A stretch of 64,000 nt of DNA, from positions 372,001 through 436,000 of the forward strand of contig NW_027445228.1 in the NCBI RefSeq assembly GCF_048569485.1, given 5' to 3'. Below the pieces are notes generated by a model. It was given only the letters and a program-made list of their open reading frames with translations, made no database searches and was not told the origin of the DNA. Every line of letters starts with the position of its first letter. Within the stretch, counting starts at the first letter, position 1. This DNA is from Anomaloglossus baeobatrachus. Its lineage: Eukaryota; Chordata; Amphibia; Anura; Aromobatidae. The position numbers and the translations under genes were made by a program. This document shows, piece after piece, positions 57,934 to 64,000 of the stretch.

Positions 57934-58515
57934 AGGCGGGCTTTGCACACTACGACATCGCAGGTGCGATGTCGGTGGGGTCAAATCGAAAGTGACGCAC
58001 ATCCGGCGTCACTTGCGATGTCGTAGTGTGTAAATCCTAGATGATACGATGAACGAGCGCAAAATCGTCGTCATCGTATCATCGCTGCAGCCTCCGACAT
58101 TTCCATAATGCCGGGGGAGCGACAGGTACGATGTAGTTCCTCGTTCCTGCGGCCGCACACATCGCTGTGTGTGAAGCCGCAGGAGCGAGGAACTTCACCT
58201 TACCTGCCTCCCGGCTGCAATGAGAAGGACAGAGGTGGGCGGGATGTTTACATCCTGCTCATCTCCGCCCCTCCACTTTAATTGGCCGCCTGCCGTGTGA
58301 CGTCACTGTGACGCCGCACGACCCGCCCCCTAAGGAAGGAGGCGGGTCGCCGGCCAGAGGGACGTCGCACGGCAGGTATGTGCGTGTAAAGCTGCCGTAG
58401 CGATAATAATCGCTACGGCAGCTTTCACTATATATCGAACGTGCGACGGGGGCGGGACTATCGCTGCAGCATCGGTAACACATTGTTACCGATGTTGCAA
58501 CGTGCAAAGCCCGCC
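57934..58515. mobile_element. MITE, 582 bp, TTA target duplication
   Basis: The ends AGGCGGGCTTTGCACACTAC and AACGTGCAAAGCCCGCC are flanked by TTA. The corresponding point in copy 1 (~52413) has no element. Confidence 0.85.
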
Positions 58516-58846
58516 TTAGGTACTCAGATTAGCTCTATATCTGCAGGTAAACAGTGTTTTTGTAGCTGCCAGGTTTTCTTTAACCCCTTCTCGATATGTA
58601 ACGTATTATTACATCCTATTACTTCTTGCGGGCTCAGAAGCCGAGTCTCCATTATTGCCAGCTTATGATATCTGTTTTATTCAGTGGATGTAAGCTTCAC
58701 CCACTGCTGTTAACTTTTCGATCTTTGACCGCAGCATTCGCAGCACGCAGCCTATGGGGTACAACGTTCCACATATCCAACGCCCCCAGCAACGTTATCG
58801 TTGGCTGCAGATGGGTCGCCATAATAGCTGGGGGTCGGCTAAAGAA

Positions 58847-59834
58847 AAGTCTATGTTTCATGACGCCACCCACAGTGTGTGGTAAGGTGGAGTACCACCG
58901 CTGCTGATGGGAGTACCCAATGGCGTTGGGGTGAGCATCCAGGTGTTTAACCCCTCCATGGGTAGGGGGAATGCCCCGGGACTCGGTGATGATGACGGGG
59001 GAGTGCCGTTGGGGAGTTAAGGGTCACTGCGTACTCGCTCAGTGCAATAACGCTGACACCGACAACTTGTAAACCAAAGTTCTGAACACCGCTGCCGTTG
59101 GGGGAGCACGTTTTGGGTCCCGTTTTGCTGGGGTTGCTTGTTGGTCTGTAACCCTTTCATGGCACTGTGTCTTTACTCTTGTTGAATCCCTGTAGTATAG
59201 AACTAGTCGGGTCCCGCTCACCAATATGGCTAACTGGGTGAGCTTGCTCTCAGGGTTCACGCTTGGGATTTCCTGGACCGTATATGTGGAAAGTCCTATC
59301 CCCCTCGTTGCGCTAGTACCCTGATTTTGGAGAGGGTGGAGAACGGATCTTGAAGGCTCCATCCTCGTCGGGTGAATTCACAGGGCGCCTGAAGCTACTC
59401 CCCGCCCTAGGTTCCTTGTACCCTGCCGTGCCCTGGCCCCTGCCCGGAGGTGGCACAAGGCCGTCGGCTGCCCTCCTCAGCAGTTCCATGCCCCTTGTCA
59501 CGATCCCCTGCAACCGGGGGTTCCAGCTCCTACCAGGCCCAGACCGTCTGCCACCTAGTAGTCTCAAGGAGCCCTGCTCCTGACCTCTCTCCTTCAACAC
59601 TACTCCTCAACTGACTGCACCTGACCCCTGCTTAACCAACCCCCCCAAGTGGGCGGCCCTATTCCACTCAGGCCAACCACTGGTGGGTGTGGTGCAGAGT
59701 GTTCCTAGGATTTTACTTAGCTGTTCTTGGCAACACAGTTTGTTAAGGACCCGTAACCAAGGAGGAGTTGGGTACTGCGCAGAAGGGCAGATTGCACAAT
59801 ATCCTGTGACGTCCTGATAGGCCAAGGTGTCACA
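58847..59834 (-). mobile_element. LTR fragment, 3' end truncated
   Basis: On the minus strand it begins TGTGACACCTTGGCC (59834) and reaches CACTGTGGGTGGCGTCATGA (~58860), the word shared by the other LTRs here, which in those lies ~130-170 bp before the LTR end. It abuts duplication copy 2. No internal region. Confidence 0.6.
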
Positions 59835-60060
59835 CATACTTGATCTTTATAATTTAATTAGGACCACACACACAAAATCTTATATGTCCTATGCAAATGG
59901 CGACAACAAAATCTGGTGCCTGAACAGCGACCCACTATTCCTGAGAACCGCTGATCCAACCACCTTCCCTTCCGCAGAATGGCAACTCAAGCCTTATCCA
60001 AAGGTAAGAAGCTTACTCTTACAATATTCGAATTTGATACGTGGACAATTTTGAAACCTT
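59835..60060 (+). other. Possible retroviral leader fragment
   Basis: TGGTGCCTGAACAGCGAC (59914-59931) resembles a tRNA-Lys primer site. No LTR in the right orientation adjoins it, so the call is weak. Confidence 0.25.
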
Positions 60061-60385
60061 TGTTTGCAGTTACAAAGGTCAGACATTTCCTACAGTTCTT
60101 GACCCAGTTTGCACACACTGCAGCAGGGATTTTGGTTCACTCCTCCATATAGGTCTTCTCCAGATCTTTTAGGTTTCTCGGCTGTCACTGGGCTGCATTG
60201 AGTTTCAGTTCCTTCCAAAGATTATCTATTAGGCTCAGGTCTTTAGTTGCCCTGTCTGTGTGTTTCGGGTCATCATCATGCTGTAAGACTCAGCCACGAC
60301 CCATCTTCAGTGCTCTAATACTAATTCTATTTTGGTCTCACTTGACCACATGACCTTCTCCCATGCCTCCCTGGATCATCCAGAT
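60060..60385 (-). pseudogene. Tc1-like transposase remnant
   Basis: On the minus strand, degenerate but recognisable blocks appear in order: HDDDPKHTDRATKD (second catalytic Asp region), DNLWKELKLN (third acidic residue region), QPRNLKDLEKTY and TKIPAAVCANWV. Stops and deletions are present; only the C-terminal third remains. No terminal repeats were identified. Confidence 0.7.
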
Positions 60386-62460
60386 GGTCACTTGCAAGAT
60401 TCAATAAATCACAAAAAGACCTCCGACACACCATAAAAGAATATGAAAAAAGACCTTGGATGGTGCTGAACATAATTTTTTTGAATCATAAAATACTGTC
60501 CCAACGTTTCGGTCCTAATAGGACCTTTCTCAAGGGCTCTTATCAGACTAGTGAGAAAAAAAGAAATCTATACAGAGTGTTACAAACAAAAATGGTACAA
60601 TAGTCAATATCAGGACATGACATGAAAAAACATCCCATTACATGAACATGATGTAGATAAATCTCATATGTACATCAGAAATACAAATATTAGCACAAAA
60701 CGTCCGAGTATAGAGTTTACAAAGATGCCTGAATAACAATAGGTCTAATGAATACATTTCATCAAGGATGAGTAAAAGAGACGAGAAGTATCTGACACGT
60801 GAACGTACCTAAAACATTAGAACCAGTGATCGTGTTGCACTAAGAGGAACAGTATGATGTCGTCATAGACGGGTGAACACTATACATATGGTCTAGATGA
60901 AAAAACATGTAAGAACCATTAGCAGATTATGTAAAAGGATGTAACCGTCAATGTAACGTGGGACATATACTCAATACCTGTAGGTATGCGATATACGGGG
61001 ATGTCAAAACAACTGGTCTAGTTGTGCCAGAAGGAACCGTGTGATGACGTCTTTAGACTGAAAAGACTATGTATATAGTCTAAATGAAAAATATGCAAAA
61101 TATGAGAGAGATCTGCATTGAGGTACAGTGTAACTGTCGGTATAACATAATGTGGAATAAAGGGGCATAGATGGTACCTGCTCGTATGTGGCAAAATGTC
61201 CAAGGTAGGCTCAGTACTGTGTGGTCACATAGCCTATTATGTCCATATGGGTAGGTATGGCCTAGAAAAAGAGGGGGATAAGGTATCCATATGTACTTAT
61301 ATCAAAATCACGTCAGGGAAGGAGGTGGAAAAAAACCTTAAATGAGTACCTGTCTGGGTGAGGTAGAGTGGAGAATTGTAGCCGTGTTATTTTGTATCAC
61401 AGTAAGGAACATACATCAAGGGACCACATGTCTGATGCAGTAGAAGGAACCTTTAGTCAAGAGGGCATAAAAATGAGAGCAATGTGAATATATGGCGGGT
61501 ATTCAATGACCCCATGTGGGCTTAAATATACATGTTATGATGTATCACCCTCAGCCGGTATCACATCACGTTAAGAATAAGGTTATGTAGTTCAAGACAT
61601 TCCCTGGGGGATTTCTGTGTGAAGGGAAAAAGAGGGGGCAATGAGAGGCTGAAAAGTGGGACAGGGAGTAGTATATAAGAGACACAGTACCTTACAACGC
61701 AGAGGTCAAGAAGCAGTTCTGGAGCATATGGACAGTGCCTACATTCAAGAGAAATATACAGTGAACTACACTGAGTATGTGATCTATAATGACAACGTGA
61801 GAATCCATGTGGTGGACAGTACAAACCTGCGTCCGTAGGGACAGGGTCCTGGCTGGCAACTGCACCTGCATTATGATGGCTCAGGGTTTATAAAGGAGCT
61901 GCAGAGGGAGGGATGCTACTCACCTGCGTGTACTTCCTGATTTGGAAGTGGAACGCATCATTGGTTTGGTGGCACGCATGCTCACGCATGAGCAGAACGT
62001 ATATCGTCCGCGCATGCGCATAGCGGAAGCGCGCTATGACACAGTGTTCAGAGATGACGGTGGTGGATAGTGGAACTGCAGCGCTGTTCCGCGCTTGCGC
62101 AGTAAGGTGGTGAGTGGTGATAGAGCTGCAGGGGAAAAGGAGTCTAACCTTATAATGACCTATGCAGTGCAGGATTTAGGTAACATGCAGTTCAAGTGAC
62201 TTCTTAAAGGAAAAGTGAACCAGTGGATGGTTTGTGAAGAGCAGGTGGGTCACATGGTGAAAGGAGCCTAGAAAAATGGGAAAATGGAATTAATTGTATC
62301 CTAGTATAAGGGAAAATTGCAGATACATATAATATCACATACCGTCACGGGATGCATAAATATGGCAGTCACAACAATTACATATGCCAGTTACATTAAC
62401 TTATTATGCACAGTAAAATGGAAAAAAACATAATCAGAAGAAGTTGAGAAAAACAAGGGG
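60386..62460 (-). mobile_element. PLE 2 pseudo-LTR/leader region with promoter and hammerhead-like hairpin
   Basis: Follows the RT stop on the minus strand. It contains a GC-rich promoter-like part (62120-61850) with TGCGCATGCGC (NRF-1-like palindrome), paired ETS-type ACTTCC words and TTTATAAACC (~61885), then about 1.3 kb of AT-rich leader, and a hammerhead-like hairpin at 60496-60545. This is the same order as in the first PLE. No ORF of note. Confidence 0.6.
60496..60545 (-). ncRNA. Degenerate hammerhead-like motif of PLE 2
   Basis: On the minus strand: GGTCCTATTAGGACC forms a 5-bp stem II, followed by GAAACGTTGGG, with CCC upstream to pair with GGG. The upstream core reads TTGAGAAAGG instead of CTGATGA, so self-cleavage is doubtful. 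Confidence 0.5.
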
Positions 62461-62469
62461 TAACCTAAT

Positions 62470-63645
62470 TTAATAATAGACCTCGTAATCGTGATTTAAC
62501 CTCTTAGGTTCGAGGGTGCCCAGCGCGAAAATCCAAAAGGCTTCTCTTTCTTTTAATTTGCGGATTCTGTCACCCCCTCTACGCATGTACGGGATGTGCT
62601 CAATAACCTGAAACCTCAGTTGGGCCACTGTATGATGGGCTATATGAAAGTGATGCGGAATGGGCAGTAGAAGTTGCCTGCACCGAATGGTAGATTTATG
62701 TTTACTTATGCGGTCCCGGATATGTTGGGTAGTCTCCCCGACATATCCAAGACCGCATGGACACTTGATTAGGTATATCACAAATGAAGATTCACAGGTA
62801 TAAAAACCTCTAACGGGAAAAGTTTTACCTGTATGAGGGTGTGTAAATGTGTTTCCCTTGGTAAGATTGTTGCATTGGAGGCAGTGCAAGCAAGGGAAAT
62901 TGCCCATTTTGGGGGTCCCTAGGAAGGTCTGGTGTGATTGGGTTGCTGATCCTATGTCCGCTTTGATCAGATTGTCCCTGAGGTTCCTTGCTCTCTTGTG
63001 ACAGAATAGAGAAGGTGTACAGAATTCAGTGATTGAAGGGTATGTCTTTTGGAGAAGTGGCCAGTGTTTGGAAATGATGCCTTTAAAGATAGGTGAAAAG
63101 GGGTGGTAGGTTTGGACGCATGTAATGCGGGGTTTAATAGTATCCTGTTCATGGGTACGGGATGACCGATTGTATGCAATGGTAGCAGGGTAGCCTCGTG
63201 AAATGAATTTGTTACCCATTACATGGAATTGTGATATCTGTTGCTGGGGGTCGGAGACAATCCTCTCTATCCTCCTGTGTTCTGAAATGGGTAAAGCCTT
63301 CTTGATGTGTGAGGGATGGCAGCTTGAGTATAGTAAAAGACTGTTTTTATCAGTAGGTTTGACGTAAAGATCCGTACTGATATTACCCTCAAGTGATAAT
63401 GAAACCATACTGTCCAAGAAGTTGATCTGGACAGGGTCACTGTGTACAGTAAACGTTAGGCCAGGCCTAAAGTAGCAAATGTCATGATGGAAGACTTTGA
63501 GGGAATCGGTGTCTCCATGCCAGATGACAAAAATATCATCGATATATCGTTTCCAGATAATGGCGTGTTTTGTCCAAAGTGTATGTTTGTATATGAATGT
63601 ATCCTCAAAGTGTGCCATATAAATATTTACGTATGGAGGCGCCAT
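62470..63645 (-). pseudogene. Penelope-like RT and GIY-YIG endonuclease, C-terminal part
   Basis: 391 aa open. The catalytic RT box RYIDDIFVIW is at residues 33-42, followed by INFLDSMVSL, YVKPTDKNSLLLYSSCHP (thumb) and the long linker with KHWPLLQKTYPSI. A Cys cluster PCLHCLQC (251-258) precedes the GIY-YIG nuclease: VIYLIKCPCGLGYVGET (289-305) with R310 and ISKHK. The end EAFWIFALGTLEPKRLNHDYEV is typical. The protein would nick DNA and prime reverse transcription. The N-terminal half continues at 63627-63980 in another frame, so this copy is interrupted near the RGTAMG motif. Confidence 0.93.
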
Positions 63646-64000
63646 ATTTGACCCATGGCTGTACCCCGCTGCTGCATGTAGAATTGGTCCTCAAAGAGGA
63701 ACAAATTGTGTCCCAGTACTAGTTGGAGTAGGTCCATGCAAAAAGTGTGTTGTGTTGGGGAGAAAATCTTATGTCGTTCCAGGAACCAATCAACCGCTTG
63801 AATACCGTCACTGTGCTCAATGCTGGTGTAAAGGCTATCCACATCAAGGGTCACAAGTAGGCAGTCGGGTGATATGGAGGTGAGGTTCCTAATATGTGAA
63901 AGAAAGTCTGAAGTATCCTTCAAATATGAAGGTATCAGGGGAATCAGAGGTGTCAGCATTTTATCTAAAGTAATGGCCAAAGGAGAGAGGATGGACTCTG
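63627..64000 (-). pseudogene. Penelope-like RT, N-terminal part (runs off right edge)
   Basis: 117 aa with the PLE form of RT motif A, LLVTLDVDSLYTSIEH, and the LFEDQFYMQQRGTAMG box at its end. Continues beyond the window. The frame differs from that of 62470-63645. Confidence 0.9.

Larger units (their letters stand above)
55641..58845 (+). repeat. Segmental duplication, copy 2 (partner 50765-52768)
   Basis: Diverged copy, clearly alignable over its length. It is longer because of two insertions and an extra ~150 bp near 57235-57390. Right edge near 58845, where an LTR fragment begins. Confidence 0.9.

Overview
The window looks like a repeat-dense stretch of amphibian (probably frog) chromosome. 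The evidence is the mix of element families: a DIRS-1-type element, two Penelope-like elements (PLEs), TTAA-flanked T2/Kolobok-like elements, many MITEs flanked by TTA or TAA, Tc1 transposons, an endogenous retrovirus, LTR elements and a C2H2 zinc-finger locus. No species call is possible from the sequence alone. Almost all the coding capacity belongs to mobile elements. The only host gene I can support is a zinc-finger gene on the + strand (upstream exon 50716-50816, 11-finger exon 54029-55020).

Layout. 1-3748 and 9789-9875: a PLE locus with inverted pseudo-LTRs, each carrying an identical 42-nt hammerhead ribozyme motif. One arm was split by a DIRS element (3749-9788) that looks whole, with its circle-junction region. 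9876-13255: a fragment of an amphibian interspersed repeat, then a 29-bp minisatellite interrupted by a Tc1 transposon (10708-12360). 13905-15135: a 45-48 bp minisatellite. 15476-17716: a 2.2-kb foldback element. 17757-20558: an 87/88-bp tandem array. 20559-21490: an LTR fragment. 22113-23535: a 1.4-kb palindrome. 23655-28329: an LTR element with near-identical LTRs whose long ORF contains a cold-shock domain. 28330-29650: a MITE end, a promoter-like stretch and a 17-bp minisatellite.

29655-34010: a LINE on the minus strand, cut by four MITEs. 34108-35860: nested foldback elements. 35858-38880: endogenous retrovirus pol (minus). 38885-42193: two TTAA elements standing end to end. 42200-42925: retroviral gag/protease remnant (+). 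42937-47640: GT-rich minisatellites broken by a solo LTR (44225-45168) and by a 36-bp array that grew inside a MITE. 48444-50296: another large foldback. 50716-58845: the zinc-finger locus, with a diverged tandem duplication of about 2 kb on either side of the finger exon; each copy carries its own private insertions and shows the empty site of the other's. 58847-60385: LTR and Tc1 remnants. 60386-64000: a second PLE (minus) with an RT-GIY-YIG ORF and a degenerate hammerhead-like leader.

The observations I rate highest are the cold-shock-domain LTR element, the paired hammerhead ribozymes with an apparently spliced PLE leader, the duplicated zinc-finger locus with reciprocal empty sites, and a minisatellite arising inside a MITE.
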